From Acidimicrobiia bacterium (GTDB lineage Bacteria > Actinomycetota > Acidimicrobiia > Spongiisociales > UBA11373): a stretch of DNA of 64,000 nt. Under the pieces are notes generated by a model. That model saw only the letters and a program-made list of their open reading frames with translations. It had not been told where the DNA came from and did not search any database. A program made the position numbers and the translations under genes. Positions within the stretch are counted from its first letter, which is position 1. The number at the start of each line of letters is the position of its first letter. Location: contig JAJCYA010000013.1 in the NCBI GenBank assembly GCA_029263095.1, positions 50,478-114,477 on the forward strand. The letters are read 5' to 3'. Positions 1-9,984 of this stretch are shown piece after piece.

Positions 1-1
1 C

Positions 2-844
2 TGGGGTACGACCTACCGACCGGGAGCCCGGTTCGGCCCGAGAGCAATTCGCGAAACCGATTACCTCGGCCCCACCGGCTCCCGCCCACACCTGGATACG
101 GGTATCGACCCGCTGGCCATTCTCTCGGTAGTCGATACCGGCGACATCGACGTCGTGCCGGGATACATGGACGAGAGCATCGATCGAATTAGGCGCGCAG
201 TGGCATCAATCGCTCGCAACGGTTCGGTCCCGATCGTCCTCGGCGGAGACCACACCATCACCTTCCCCGATGCCGGTGGTGTCGCCGATGTAATCGGGCA
301 CGGAGACATCGCACTCATCCACTTCGATGCACACGCCGACACCGCCGACACCCACCACGGGATGCTCCACGGACACGGGACACCTATGCGCCGCCTCATC
401 GAGTCTGGTGCGGTCCCAGGCAACCGCTTCGTCCAGATCGGCCTGAGGGGCTACTGGCCACCGCCAGACGTCGTCGAATGGATGCGCGACCACGAGATGA
501 AGTCGTACTTCATGAGCGAGATCACCGAGCGAGGTCTCGACGCGGTAGTGGACGACGCCGTGGCTCATGCGGCCGAGGGCGCCAAGGGCGTCTTTGTGTC
601 GGTGGATGTCGATGTTGTCGATCCCGGCTCCGCTCCCGGGACGGGTACTCCCGAACCGGGCGGCATCACACCGCGGCAATTGCTGGATACGGTGCGCCGC
701 CTCGGTCACGAGCTGACCGTCGTCGGCGCAGATGTGGTGGAGGTCTGCCCTGCCTACGACACCGCAGACATCACGGCCCTCCTGGCCAACCGGGTCGTGC
801 TGGAACTGCTCAATGGCATGGCCCGACGTTCACTCGGCGTTTAG
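2..844 (+). CDS. speB: Agmatinase/ureohydrolase family protein, 5' end outside window
   Basis: Ureohydrolase-fold enzyme, most likely agmatinase (agmatine to putrescine plus urea); other guanidino substrates are possible. The reading frame is open from base 2, and translation before the first ATG (155) already carries family sequence (GTTYRPGARFGPRAIR), so the true start lies upstream of the window. Manganese-binding motifs appear in the expected order: GGDHT, FDAHADT, then SVDVDVVDP followed by APGTGTPEPGG. The catalytic signatures are all inside the window. The stop overlaps the end of the convergent gene at 841 by four bases. The family call is firm; the substrate is inferred. Confidence 0.9.
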   Translation, partial: WGTTYRPGARFGPRAIRETDYLGPTGSRPHLDTGIDPLAILSVVDTGDIDVVPGYMDESIDRIRRAVASIARNGSVPIVLGGDHTITFPDAGGVADVIGHGDIALIHFDAHADTADTHHGMLHGHGTPMRRLIESGAVPGNRFVQIGLRGYWPPPDVVEWMRDHEMKSYFMSEITERGLDAVVDDAVAHAAEGAKGVFVSVDVDVVDPGSAPGTGTPEPGGITPRQLLDTVRRLGHELTVVGADVVEVCPAYDTADITALLANRVVLELLNGMARRSLGV

Positions 845-1323
845 GTCCCCGACCACCGCCACTTGGGGACCGCCGACCGATACTCTCGGAAGTCGTCACC
901 AAACGCCTCGAGGAGCAGCCGATCCTCGTACGGTCCGACACCGGCCATGGATGAGACCAGAGAGCCAACCGGTATCACCCACCCGAGGGTGAGATCGAGG
1001 GCCAGCCAGGTGGCAACTGCGATAGCCAATGTCCCCACATCGATTGGGTTGCGGATCCGGCCGTAGATGCCTCTCGTGACCAGTCGCTCACCGGGTCGAA
1101 CGCTAATCAGACCTACACCCTCGACGGCCAAGGTGCGGGCTCCAAGGTCGACCATCGCCAGACCGACACCCAAGATCACGACGGCGCCCGCAACTGCCAC
1201 CGGACCCCGCCACGGGAACACGGCGCCGCCGGCATCTGCAACTAGGACGGCCGGGAGCACCACCACCCAGAGCAGGCCGACGAACAGCAGGTATCCGATC
1301 GAGGATGCAGATCGAGGAGGCAC
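841..1323 (-). CDS. Isoprenylcysteine carboxyl methyltransferase-like membrane protein
   Basis: A 160-residue integral membrane protein. Hydrophobic segments sit at about residues 8-30, 38-58 and 97-125. The C-terminal half has the ICMT/PEMT-type signature: RGIYGRIRNP, then a charged stretch with YEDRLLLEAFG and EYRSAVPKWRW. Bacterial members are small SAM-dependent methyltransferases whose substrates are mostly unknown, so only the family can be called. It is convergent with the agmatinase gene and its start lies 51 bases from the divergent helicase gene, so both probably share a short promoter region. Confidence 0.8.
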   Translation of the reverse strand: MPPRSASSIGYLLFVGLLWVVVLPAVLVADAGGAVFPWRGPVAVAGAVVILGVGLAMVDLGARTLAVEGVGLISVRPGERLVTRGIYGRIRNPIDVGTLAIAVATWLALDLTLGWVIPVGSLVSSMAGVGPYEDRLLLEAFGDDFREYRSAVPKWRWSGT

Positions 1324-1374
1324 CCGGCCATATTCCCAGGTTTCTCGTCACGTGCAGAAGGTACATTCCGCCTC

Positions 1375-4300
1375 ATGGCGTCTCTCGATCTCTTCGGCTC
1401 CGCGGCCGCGACCTGGTTCAACGGTGCATTTGCGGCTCCGACCCCCGCTCAGGAATTGGGTTGGGAAGCGATCGCGGCCGGAAGGGACACCCTCATCCAC
1501 GCCCCCACCGGCTCGGGCAAGACCCTGGCCGCCTTCCTGTGGTCGATCGACCGTCTCATGGCAGAGCCGACGCCCGCCGATCAGGAGCGGTGCCGGGTCC
1601 TATACGTCTCACCGCTCAAGGCGCTCGCCTACGACGTAGAGCGCAACCTGCGGGCGCCGTTGCGCGGTATCCGACGGGAGGCCGAGCTTGCCGGAGAGGC
1701 ACTCCCCAACGTCGAGGTGGCCTTGCGAACCGGCGACACCTCCGCCAGGGAGCGGCGCGCCATGCTGCGCAGACCGCCCGACATCCTGATAACGACCCCC
1801 GAGAGCCTCTACCTCATGCTCACCTCCCAGGCGCGCGAGGTCCTCGCCTCGGTTCGCACTGTCATCGTCGATGAGGTGCACGCCGTCGCCGGTTCGAAGC
1901 GGGGCACCCACCTCGCAATCTCGCTGGAACGACTAGCCGAAGTGACTGCGACACCACCCCAGAGAATCGGACTCAGCGCCACGCAACGGCCGCTAGAAAC
2001 GATCGCCGAGTTCCTGGGTGGCGGTACTCCGCTTGGTGAGGGGTGGACACCGCGGCCGGTCGAAATCGTCGATGCCCCGCGCGACAAGGTTCTCGATATC
2101 GAAATCGTCGTTCCGCTCGACGACATGACCAAGCCCGATGCGGTGGACGCAGCTGGGACGCCGATCAAGTCCGTTTGGCCGTCGATCTACCCGGAAATCG
2201 TCAGGCTGGTCCGAGAACACCAGTCGGCCATCGTGTTCGCCAACAGCAGAGGTCTGGTCGAGCGCCTGGCGGCTGCCCTCAATGAGCAGGCGGGGGAGGA
2301 GATCGCCCGTGCTCATCACGGCTCGGTGTCTCGTGATCAGCGAGTGGAGATCGAGGGTGGACTCAAGGACGGTTCCCTCCGGTGTGTGGTCGCCACTTCC
2401 TCACTCGAACTGGGAATCGACATGGATGCGGTTGATCTTGTCGTTCTCGTTGAATCTCCCACCACGGTCGCCCGCGGCCTGCAACGGGTGGGACGTGCCG
2501 GCCATCAAGTGGGAGTCCCCTCCCGCGCCAAGGTGTACCCAAAGCATCGTGGCGATCTGCTCGAGGCGGCTGTGATCGTCAGACGAATGCACGAGGGGCT
2601 CATCGAGGCGACAAGGGTGCCCAAGAACCCGCTCGACGTCCTTGCGCAGCAGATCGTGGCGACCGTGGCCGTCGCCGATCGATCAGTGGAGGACGTCTAC
2701 GACCTGGTGCGCCGAGCAGCTCCCTATCAATCGCTCGCCAGAGAGCCCTTCGAGGCGGTGCTCGACATGCTCAGCGGGCGGTACCCCTCCGACGATTTCG
2801 CTGAACTACGCCCCCGGCTCACTTGGGATCGCGTAGCGGGGACACTGACCGCCCTCGGCAACGCCCGCATGCTGGCGGTCACCAACCCCGGAACAATCCC
2901 CGACCGCGGCCTCTACACGGTCAATCTGCCCGAAGGGGGGCGGGTGGGCGAACTCGATGAGGAGATGGTCTACGAGAGCAGGGCCGGTGACGTGTTCGTC
3001 CTTGGATCATCGACGTGGCAAATCACAGAGATCACGCCCGATCGAGTCGTCGTCGTCCCGGCACCGGGAAGGCCGGGCGCCAAACTCCCCTTCTGGCACG
3101 GCGACACGATGGGCCGCCCACTCGAGACGGGTCGAGCGCTGGGCGCCTTTACCCGCGAATTGGCGGGGCTCGACGCCGAGGGGGCTGCGGCAACCCTCGT
3201 CGAGCAACACCGCCTCGACGAGCGTGCCGCAGCCAACCTCGTGCGCTATCTGGAGGAAGAGCGCACCGCGACCGGTGCGTTGCCAACGGATCGGACGATC
3301 GTCGCCGAACGGTTCCGCGACGAGATCGGTGACTGGCGGATTGTCCTCCTCTCCCCCTTTGGAGCCAGAGTCCATGCCCCGTGGTCGATGGCCGCCGCGG
3401 CAGTAATACGACGCGACCATGGCATCGCCGTCGATGCCGTGTGGTCCGATGACGGCTTTATTCTCCGGTTCCCCGACGCCGATGAGGCTCCCGACCCAGC
3501 CGAACTCGTCATCGACCCAGCGGAGGCATCCGGGCTCGTCATCGATGAGATCGGATCGTCCGCTCTGTTCGCCGCCCGGTTCCGCGAAGCGGCCGCACGT
3601 TCGCTGCTCCTCCCCCGCCGCCGACCGGGCAACAGAACACCTCTCTGGCTACAGCGACGACGCTCCACCGATCTCCTCGAAGCGGCTCGGCGCTACCAGA
3701 CGTTCCCCGTGGTCCTCGAAGCCATGCGCGAGGTGCTCCAGGAGCATTTCGATATCGAGGCGCTCACCAGCCTCCTCGGTGATGTCGCGGCCCGTCGTAT
3801 ACGCCTCGTTGCGGTGGACACCCCGGGACCGAGCCCCTTTGCGTTGTCACTCATGTTCGACTTCGTCTCCTCGTACATGTACGAATACGACGGTCCCGCG
3901 GCCGAGCGGCGCGCCATGGCTCTCACCGTCGACCGCGAACTCCTGGGACAGCTACTAGGAGAGCCGACCCTTCGGGATCTGCTCGATCCGGAGGTGGTAG
4001 CCGCCGTCGAACTAGAACTGCAGCGGCTCGCCGACGGTACCGCCACCCGAGGCCGCGACGGCGTGGCTGATCTTCTTCGATCTCTGGGACCCCTCACCAC
4101 CGAGGAAGTGGAGGTCCGTACCGAGAGCGGAGCTGCCGCCGGCCTGCTCGATGAATTGGTCGCGGAGCGGCGCATCGTCGACGTCGTCATCGGTGGCGAG
4201 CCGCACTGGGCAGTCGTCGAAGATGTTGCACGCCTGCGAGACGCCCTCGGCGTGCAACCCCCGCGGGGCGTCCCCGAGGCGCTGCTCGAACCGGTCGATG

Positions 4301-5736
4301 ATCCGCTGGGTGACGTCGTCGGCCGGTTCGCCCGCACTCATGGACCATTCACCACACACGCTGCCTCAACCGAACTCGGCCTTCCATTGGCGGCGGTCGA
4401 TGCTGCCTTGCACGATCTCGAAGCTCGGGGTCGAGTCGCCAGCGGAGCCTTCCACCCCGATGGCGGCGGAACCGAGTGGGTAGACCTGGGAGTTCTACGC
4501 CGGTTGCGTCGCCGCTCCCTGGCTGTGCTGCGAAGCGAGGTCGAAGCGGTAGACGCCGAGGCTCTCGGGTCGTTCCTTCCCGAATGGCACGGGATCGGCG
4601 GCGCAGGCTCGACCCCGGGACGACTGCTCGAAGCCGTCGGTCGCCTCCAGGGCGCCGCGCTGCCGGCCTCCACACTCGAACGCGATGTCCTGGCGTCGCG
4701 CCTCGACTACACACCGGACCTTCTGGATTCGTTGCTCGCCTCCGGCGATGTGGTCTGGATCGGACGGGGCTCATTGGCCGGGCGCGACGGGAGAATCGCG
4801 CTGTACCGGCGCGATCAAGTGCCTCTCCTGCTGTGGCCGCTGGATCTCGATCATCCTGAAGGATCGATCCACGACCGGCTCAGGTCACACCTCGCAGATC
4901 GAGGGGCATCCTTCTTCGCCGACCTCTACCGGGCGGCGGGAGGAGGCGACCCAAACGAAGTAGTGGCGGCCATCTGGGATCTCGCCTGGGCAGGCGAAAT
5001 CACCAACGACACGATCGCACCCCTGCGCGCCTTCCTCTGGGGTCGCGCCCGCAGCCGCCGCTCCGGCAAGCCTTCGCTTCCGAGCTCGTCGTCTCCCCCG
5101 GCAGCCAGCGGTCGCTGGTCGTTGACCACCGACCTCATGAGCGATGTCACTCACACCGAGCAACAGGCCGCCAGGGCCGAGCAGTTACTCGAACGCCACG
5201 GAGTCGTTGTGCGCGAGGCCGTCCTCGCGGAGAAGATTCCTGGTGGCTTCGCAGGCTTGTATCCGGTCTATTCGGCGCTTGAGGAAGCGGGCAGGATCCG
5301 ACGGGGCTACTTCGTCGACGGTCGCGGTGGCGCCCAATTCGCCCTCCCCGGGGCCGTCGATCGGCTGCGAGCCACCGAATCGATCACAACGGTCATCGCC
5401 GCAACCGATCCCGCCAACCCCTATGGGGCGTCCGTGCCGTGGCCGGCGTCACCGGGCCGACCGTCTCGGACCGCCGGAGCGTACGTCGCACTGGTAGACG
5501 GCCGGCCAGCTGCATTCGTCGAGCGAGGCGGGCGATCCCTGGTCACCTTCCCCGACCTCGAAGTGGAGCCGACCCGGGTGGCTGCAGCGGTCGCCGAGGT
5601 GGCCAGGCGCCGCATCCAGCGAATGACCATCGAGCGAATCGATGGGGTTCCGATTGCAGAGTCGGCGCTGGGTGCCGCTCTCACCGACGCCGGATTCACC
5701 ACCGGATACAAGGGGATGAGTCTGCGCGGATCCTAG
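1375..5736 (+). CDS. lhr: Lhr-family ATP-dependent DNA helicase, long form
   Basis: Superfamily 2 3'-5' helicase of 1453 residues, close to the long Lhr proteins of enterobacteria and actinobacteria that act in DNA repair. Visible motifs: Walker A APTGSGKT (Lys near 49), DEVH box near 166-169, motif III LSATQRP, and motif VI GLQRVGRAGHQ. After the two RecA folds come the winged-helix and beta-barrel Lhr core (to about 870) and a long C-terminal extension with further winged-helix-like segments, as in Lhr-CTD proteins. The ATG is the first sensible start and leads straight into the family N-terminus. It ends overlapping the convergent aldehyde dehydrogenase gene by four bases. Confidence 0.95.
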   Translation: MASLDLFGSAAATWFNGAFAAPTPAQELGWEAIAAGRDTLIHAPTGSGKTLAAFLWSIDRLMAEPTPADQERCRVLYVSPLKALAYDVERNLRAPLRGIRREAELAGEALPNVEVALRTGDTSARERRAMLRRPPDILITTPESLYLMLTSQAREVLASVRTVIVDEVHAVAGSKRGTHLAISLERLAEVTATPPQRIGLSATQRPLETIAEFLGGGTPLGEGWTPRPVEIVDAPRDKVLDIEIVVPLDDMTKPDAVDAAGTPIKSVWPSIYPEIVRLVREHQSAIVFANSRGLVERLAAALNEQAGEEIARAHHGSVSRDQRVEIEGGLKDGSLRCVVATSSLELGIDMDAVDLVVLVESPTTVARGLQRVGRAGHQVGVPSRAKVYPKHRGDLLEAAVIVRRMHEGLIEATRVPKNPLDVLAQQIVATVAVADRSVEDVYDLVRRAAPYQSLAREPFEAVLDMLSGRYPSDDFAELRPRLTWDRVAGTLTALGNARMLAVTNPGTIPDRGLYTVNLPEGGRVGELDEEMVYESRAGDVFVLGSSTWQITEITPDRVVVVPAPGRPGAKLPFWHGDTMGRPLETGRALGAFTRELAGLDAEGAAATLVEQHRLDERAAANLVRYLEEERTATGALPTDRTIVAERFRDEIGDWRIVLLSPFGARVHAPWSMAAAAVIRRDHGIAVDAVWSDDGFILRFPDADEAPDPAELVIDPAEASGLVIDEIGSSALFAARFREAAARSLLLPRRRPGNRTPLWLQRRRSTDLLEAARRYQTFPVVLEAMREVLQEHFDIEALTSLLGDVAARRIRLVAVDTPGPSPFALSLMFDFVSSYMYEYDGPAAERRAMALTVDRELLGQLLGEPTLRDLLDPEVVAAVELELQRLADGTATRGRDGVADLLRSLGPLTTEEVEVRTESGAAAGLLDELVAERRIVDVVIGGEPHWAVVEDVARLRDALGVQPPRGVPEALLEPVDDPLGDVVGRFARTHGPFTTHAASTELGLPLAAVDAALHDLEARGRVASGAFHPDGGGTEWVDLGVLRRLRRRSLAVLRSEVEAVDAEALGSFLPEWHGIGGAGSTPGRLLEAVGRLQGAALPASTLERDVLASRLDYTPDLLDSLLASGDVVWIGRGSLAGRDGRIALYRRDQVPLLLWPLDLDHPEGSIHDRLRSHLADRGASFFADLYRAAGGGDPNEVVAAIWDLAWAGEITNDTIAPLRAFLWGRARSRRSGKPSLPSSSSPPAASGRWSLTTDLMSDVTHTEQQAARAEQLLERHGVVVREAVLAEKIPGGFAGLYPVYSALEEAGRIRRGYFVDGRGGAQFALPGAVDRLRATESITTVIAATDPANPYGASVPWPASPGRPSRTAGAYVALVDGRPAAFVERGGRSLVTFPDLEVEPTRVAAAVAEVARRRIQRMTIERIDGVPIAESALGAALTDAGFTTGYKGMSLRGS

Positions 5737-7439
5737 GTCCGCACGGCGGCGGCGAGCAGCGCGGGCAATCGACGCCACGCCGGTCTGGCCTCGAAGGCAG
5801 TCGCACGTCGCAAGGCGGTCGCGGAGTGACCATGGAACACCGACCACGTCGGTTTCGGCACAAGAATGAATGGCGCCCGAGCCACCGTCTTCTGAGGTCG
5901 ATCGACCAGCCGGGCATTGTGAACGAAGCCGCGCCCGCTGCCGATGTCATCGATCGTATGCCCGGGGAAGGCTCCCCATGGGATCACCCCGAGAGGGAAT
6001 CCGATGGCACCCCAAATGTTCAGGCCAATAGTTCCGTAGCGGAGATCATCGATAGCGCGCTCGATCGCTTTGCGGTCTACCTCCAGCGTGGCCTTGTCGA
6101 CGAGCAGCGTCGCGTTGAGAGTGCCCCGCAGCCGATCGTTGCAGAACTCGACTGCGCGCTGCAGGAACGCGGCAGGATCATCCCCCGGAAGGGCGACCGA
6201 GGCCATCACACGGCAGAACGCCTCCTCGTTGAACGCCGGATGATCGGCGTCGGCCTCCACCCCAACGACCGTCGCCGGAAGTCCCTCGACCGAGGAGCCG
6301 AACGTCTGTACATCGCCCCCAGCATCGATGATTCGGCGATAACGATCGATCGACCCCGGGTAATACGGTGCCCGATCAGGTCGCGAAGCAAGCTTCTCGC
6401 CAACCAGTTCCATGAACTCCTGGCGCTGGCTCCAGGCCTCTGGGAGAACAATGACCTTGGCCGCGTTGCAGTTGTACCCGGCGTTCTGCAGCAGCTGTGT
6501 TGCCACGTGCTCCGCCTGGTACGACAACTCCCTTCTCTTCCACACCCCCGGAACGACAATCACGGGGCTGACATTGCCCAACTCGCTGGTGACCGGCTTC
6601 TTCATCCGCGGATTGTTGGCAACCTTGCGGGCGGCGCCATCGGCACCGGTACCGAACACGATGGCGTCGTGCGTCGCTTCCGATCCTGTGATGTGGATTT
6701 CATCGACCTCCGGGTGCATCACCAGATGGTCGCCAACGTCGGACCCTCCGTACGAAGTGCGGACGAACCCCGACGCGATGAGATCTGCGAACGCGTGCTC
6801 GACATACGGCCCGATGTAGTCGTTGACCGGATTGAACTTGAGCATGGCCACGTGCCCCTCGACGAACAGCTTGTGAACTACATCGAGAGGAGCGATGCTC
6901 GAGACGTTGCCGGCTCCGAGGACCACGGCAACCCCCGAATCCACGGTGTCGGGTTTGGTGTAGATACCGCCGAGATGGTGACGGGCCTGGCCGCGACCAA
7001 TAGCGGGGTCCATTCGCACCGATGCCGTCCAGCCCGGGTAGAGGATGCGATCCCACGTATCACCGGGCAGTACGTCGACGGCTACTTGGCCGTCCGGTAG
7101 CTCCCTGATCGCCCTGTCGGGAAGCGGGACCTCGCCCCTGCGGCGGATTCCCTCGAGCGTGCCCTGGAGGAATCGCAATGTACGCAGCACGGCCATGGGG
7201 CCGGCCACCCACTCCTCGCCCGCCATCTCCGGCCCAATGCCCTTGGCTCGCAACGCATCCGCAACGAGGTCGGGAGCAGCTTCCATCGTTCTGACGCGAA
7301 TCGCAGCCAGGTCGGCGATCCGGTCGTCGATGCTTCGTCGCGACCACCCGACCGCGCTGTCGCGCAGTGTGCCAAGCGAACGGTCGAGCAAATACTGCGA
7401 GGTCGCCGTGGCACCGTTGGGGGGAGACAGCCCAGTCAT
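5733..7439 (-). CDS. Aldehyde dehydrogenase superfamily protein, divergent
   Basis: A 568-residue protein of the NAD(P)-dependent aldehyde dehydrogenase superfamily. Recognisable parts are the cofactor-domain segment ITGSEATHDAIVFG, the segment with the general-base glutamate SELGNVSPVIV, and the nucleophile loop NAGYNCNAAKV. It is about 70-80 residues longer than typical ALDHs. The insertions near the N-terminus and after the catalytic Cys make it unlike betaine or succinate-semialdehyde enzymes. It may belong to the divergent acyl-CoA reductase-like branch, but I cannot assign a substrate. It stands alone, convergent with the Lhr helicase gene. Confidence 0.8.
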   Translation of the reverse strand: MTGLSPPNGATATSQYLLDRSLGTLRDSAVGWSRRSIDDRIADLAAIRVRTMEAAPDLVADALRAKGIGPEMAGEEWVAGPMAVLRTLRFLQGTLEGIRRRGEVPLPDRAIRELPDGQVAVDVLPGDTWDRILYPGWTASVRMDPAIGRGQARHHLGGIYTKPDTVDSGVAVVLGAGNVSSIAPLDVVHKLFVEGHVAMLKFNPVNDYIGPYVEHAFADLIASGFVRTSYGGSDVGDHLVMHPEVDEIHITGSEATHDAIVFGTGADGAARKVANNPRMKKPVTSELGNVSPVIVVPGVWKRRELSYQAEHVATQLLQNAGYNCNAAKVIVLPEAWSQRQEFMELVGEKLASRPDRAPYYPGSIDRYRRIIDAGGDVQTFGSSVEGLPATVVGVEADADHPAFNEEAFCRVMASVALPGDDPAAFLQRAVEFCNDRLRGTLNATLLVDKATLEVDRKAIERAIDDLRYGTIGLNIWGAIGFPLGVIPWGAFPGHTIDDIGSGRGFVHNARLVDRPQKTVARAPFILVPKPTWSVFHGHSATALRRATAFEARPAWRRLPALLAAAVRT

Positions 7440-7601
7440 GCGAACGCTCTTCCGAAGGGCTGCGAACAGCGGTCCGCAACGATCGTGCCGCTGCTCCGAG
7501 ATCGATCGATGCGGTGTGTTGCGTCCATTCGGGCAGGCTACCGGCTATCAAATCCACTGGACCCGTGCCGGGCCAGCCGCCGAGGCCGCGAGAATGAGCC
7601 C

Positions 7602-8789
7602 ATGAGCACGCCGAATCTCCGTATCCGCAGTGGTCACCCGGACTTCCTCGACCTGCCCTGGGAGAAGTCGCTCACCGAATGGGATCACCCGCGGCGACTG
7701 CATCTACCAAAGGGGATCTCGCGGCACGAGGTCCGATTCTTTGGATACGACACCGGTGTCTACGCCGTCAAGGAGATATCCGCCCGCACCGCCCTCCACG
7801 AGTTCGAGATCCTGCGCCGACTCGAAGAGATCGAAGCACCTTCCGTCGTGCCGGTGGGGGTTGTCGAGCGGCCTTGGATCGATGAGAACGACGAGCAGTC
7901 CGGAGCAGTGATAACCGAATACCTCCGCCATGCATTCTCCTATCGCGAATTGCTGTCCGGCCCCGGATTCGGTGGCCGACGGAACCAGATGCTCGACGCA
8001 TTCGCTCTTTTGCTCGTCGAACTGCATCTGCTGGGTTGCTATTGGGGAGACTGCTCTCTCTCCAACGTCCTGTACCACTACGACGCCGATCAGATTGCAG
8101 TGACGATGGTCGATGCCGAAACGGCCGAACTGGTCCCGAGGTTGAGCAAAGGCCGACGCGAAGACGATCTCGCAATCATGGTCGAGAACGTGGCCGGGGG
8201 GATGGCCGACATCGCGGCGTCGCGCGACCTGGACCTCGACCACGCCGACCTCGCTCTCGGAGAGGACATCGCCGATCGGTACCGGAACCTGTGGGTAGAG
8301 CTCACCCACGACGAGGTGATCCCGGTCGACGAACGGTTCCGCATCAACGAAAGGATCCTCCGCATCAACGATCTCGGATTCGAGGTCGAGGATCTCCATC
8401 TGACCGCCGAGGACGGCGGCCACCGCCTGAGGATTGGTGTGACTGTGGGCGGGCGGACCTTCCATCAGCATCGGCTGCGCGCCCTGACCGGCGTCGAAGC
8501 CTCCGACGAACAGTCGCGCCAGATCCTCAACGATCTCTCCCACTACAGAGCGAACCGCGAAGAGCTCTCCCCCGAGATCGCCGCAATCCGGTGGCGCGCC
8601 GAGCAGTTCGAGCCCATGATGGCCTCCCTGCGCTCGCTGGGTGACCTCCGCACGGTGGATCCCGTCCAGGCGTATTGCGACTTCCTGCACCACAGGTACC
8701 TCCTGTCCGCCGGGTTGGGACGTGACGTCCCCAACGATGAGGCCTTCGAGCAATGGGTGGAAGAAGGCCAACCCGGCTATCCCATCTAG
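7602..8789 (+). CDS. DUF4032 domain protein with kinase-like fold
   Basis: Actinobacterial DUF4032 protein of 395 residues. The N-terminal half keeps traces of a lipopolysaccharide-kinase/protein-kinase-like fold: an ATP-side lysine in YAVKEISARTALHEFEIL, a catalytic-loop-like LHLLGCYWGDCSLSNVLY, and VDAETAE in the position of the metal-binding DFG motif. The C-terminal half is the characteristic DUF4032 extension. The start at 7602 (MSTPNLRIRS) is preferred over upstream in-frame codons, whose translation does not look like protein. No substrate is known to me, so a kinase activity remains an inference. Confidence 0.8.
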   Translation: MSTPNLRIRSGHPDFLDLPWEKSLTEWDHPRRLHLPKGISRHEVRFFGYDTGVYAVKEISARTALHEFEILRRLEEIEAPSVVPVGVVERPWIDENDEQSGAVITEYLRHAFSYRELLSGPGFGGRRNQMLDAFALLLVELHLLGCYWGDCSLSNVLYHYDADQIAVTMVDAETAELVPRLSKGRREDDLAIMVENVAGGMADIAASRDLDLDHADLALGEDIADRYRNLWVELTHDEVIPVDERFRINERILRINDLGFEVEDLHLTAEDGGHRLRIGVTVGGRTFHQHRLRALTGVEASDEQSRQILNDLSHYRANREELSPEIAAIRWRAEQFEPMMASLRSLGDLRTVDPVQAYCDFLHHRYLLSAGLGRDVPNDEAFEQWVEEGQPGYPI

Positions 8790-8849
8790 CGCTTCGAACG
8801 GATGCCATGGATCTCAAGGCGACGGTTCGGTCGGCCGATGCCATGAGCG

Positions 8850-9347
8850 ATGGCACAAGCAGTTGCATACCCCGACAGCTGGGCATCGGACCTGGCCCTG
8901 GCAACCCCGCACGCCCCTCCTGGCGACCATGCGGGGCTGAGCCGGCTGCCCTCCGAGTGGCTGACCATCGATCGGATCGTCCTCGATGACGTCCTCATCG
9001 ATCACGTAGTCGTAGGTCCAAATGGCGTATTCGCCGTTTCTGTGGACTCGGATCCGGAGCCGGCCACCGTCGAATGGGACGGCCTATACCGGGACGGGGT
9101 GCGAGTCACGAGGACCGTAAAGGCTGCTCTCATGGCGGCACATGACCTCCGGCAACGCGTCGGGCATCGGTTCTTCGCCTACCCGCTACTGGTCACCGCG
9201 ATCGCCGGAACCGACGGACAGTTGGATCGACTCGGAGTCGTTCCCGGTGGACGGATCCCTGAGGTGATCTGGAGCCACGCCGGAACACCGCTGACCAGAA
9301 CGCAGCGGACCGAGATTGTCTGGGCCCTTCAGGGCCTGATTGAATAG
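8850..9347 (+). CDS. Small NERD-like (nuclease-related) domain protein
   Basis: A 165-residue soluble protein. The central segment IDHVVVGPNGVFAVSVDSD resembles the core of nuclease-related (NERD) domains, where an Asp followed by the VVGPxGVF strand lies in the predicted active region. The later lysine-bearing motif is weak, so it may be a degenerate or non-catalytic member. No other domain is visible. It follows the DUF4032 gene on the same strand with about 60 bases between them, so co-transcription is possible. Confidence 0.55.
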   Translation: MAQAVAYPDSWASDLALATPHAPPGDHAGLSRLPSEWLTIDRIVLDDVLIDHVVVGPNGVFAVSVDSDPEPATVEWDGLYRDGVRVTRTVKAALMAAHDLRQRVGHRFFAYPLLVTAIAGTDGQLDRLGVVPGGRIPEVIWSHAGTPLTRTQRTEIVWALQGLIE

Positions 9348-9456
9348 CGGTCGCACGACGCGAACCAACGCCGACGCAACGGTGGGACCTGCCTCCCCAC
9401 CTGCCAATTTTCGGACAGTCGAGCGCGCCGGGAGTGGTGCCGATAGTCTCTGGCCC

Positions 9457-9984
9457 GTGCGAATCCTCATCGCCACGACTGGCGTGCTTACCCCCGAGCC
9501 GGTCGCTGGTTTTGTAGCCCAACTCATCGGTGAAGATGGCATCGCCTACGTGGTTACGGTCATCGAAGTACCGCGCTCATTCCTCGATGAGATCAGATCA
9601 GAGGAATGGCACCCGCTGGCCGACAGCTCCCCGAAGTGGACGACCGAAGAGGATCGCGTCATCGCCCGCTACGTAGAAGAACGCGGAGCACACGTCACCG
9701 ATCCAATCCTCGCAGCGCTTCACAGTCGTGACGTCGAGGCCGAGACGGTGTACCTGGAAGGGGAGGATCCAGCCACGACGATCATCCGGGCGGCAGAGGA
9801 TCTCGACGCGGATCTAGTCGTGCTCGGAGCCACCAAGCAGCTGTTCGATGAGTCCCATTGGGAGAGCGTGTCGGTGAGAGTCATGCGCGAGACGGGCAGA
9901 GCAGTGCTCGTGGTTCCCACGGCGCACCGAGACGACACAGGTGAGATGGATCTGCCGACCGCCGAGATCGAAATACCGCAGTGA
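9457..9984 (+). CDS. Universal stress protein (UspA)-like protein
   Basis: A 175-residue cytoplasmic protein with an HUP/Usp-like fold. It begins with the strand RILIATTGVLTPEP and ends with LDADLVVLGATKQLF...TGRAVLVVP, the usual final strands of the family. The ATP-binding G-X2-G-X9-G(S/T) loop is not present in canonical form, so it may belong to the non-ATP-binding group. The GTG start at 9457 puts the first strand at the N-terminus as the family requires. Its stop overlaps the GTG of the dehalogenase gene (GTGA), which points to translational coupling. Confidence 0.75.
   Translation: MRILIATTGVLTPEPVAGFVAQLIGEDGIAYVVTVIEVPRSFLDEIRSEEWHPLADSSPKWTTEEDRVIARYVEERGAHVTDPILAALHSRDVEAETVYLEGEDPATTIIRAAEDLDADLVVLGATKQLFDESHWESVSVRVMRETGRAVLVVPTAHRDDTGEMDLPTAEIEIPQ

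Noticed and set aside
5439..7100. A 553-codon plus-strand open frame
   Set aside because: It is antisense to the aldehyde-dehydrogenase-family gene, whose catalytic Cys and Glu motifs are in the minus frame. No domain is recognisable in it.
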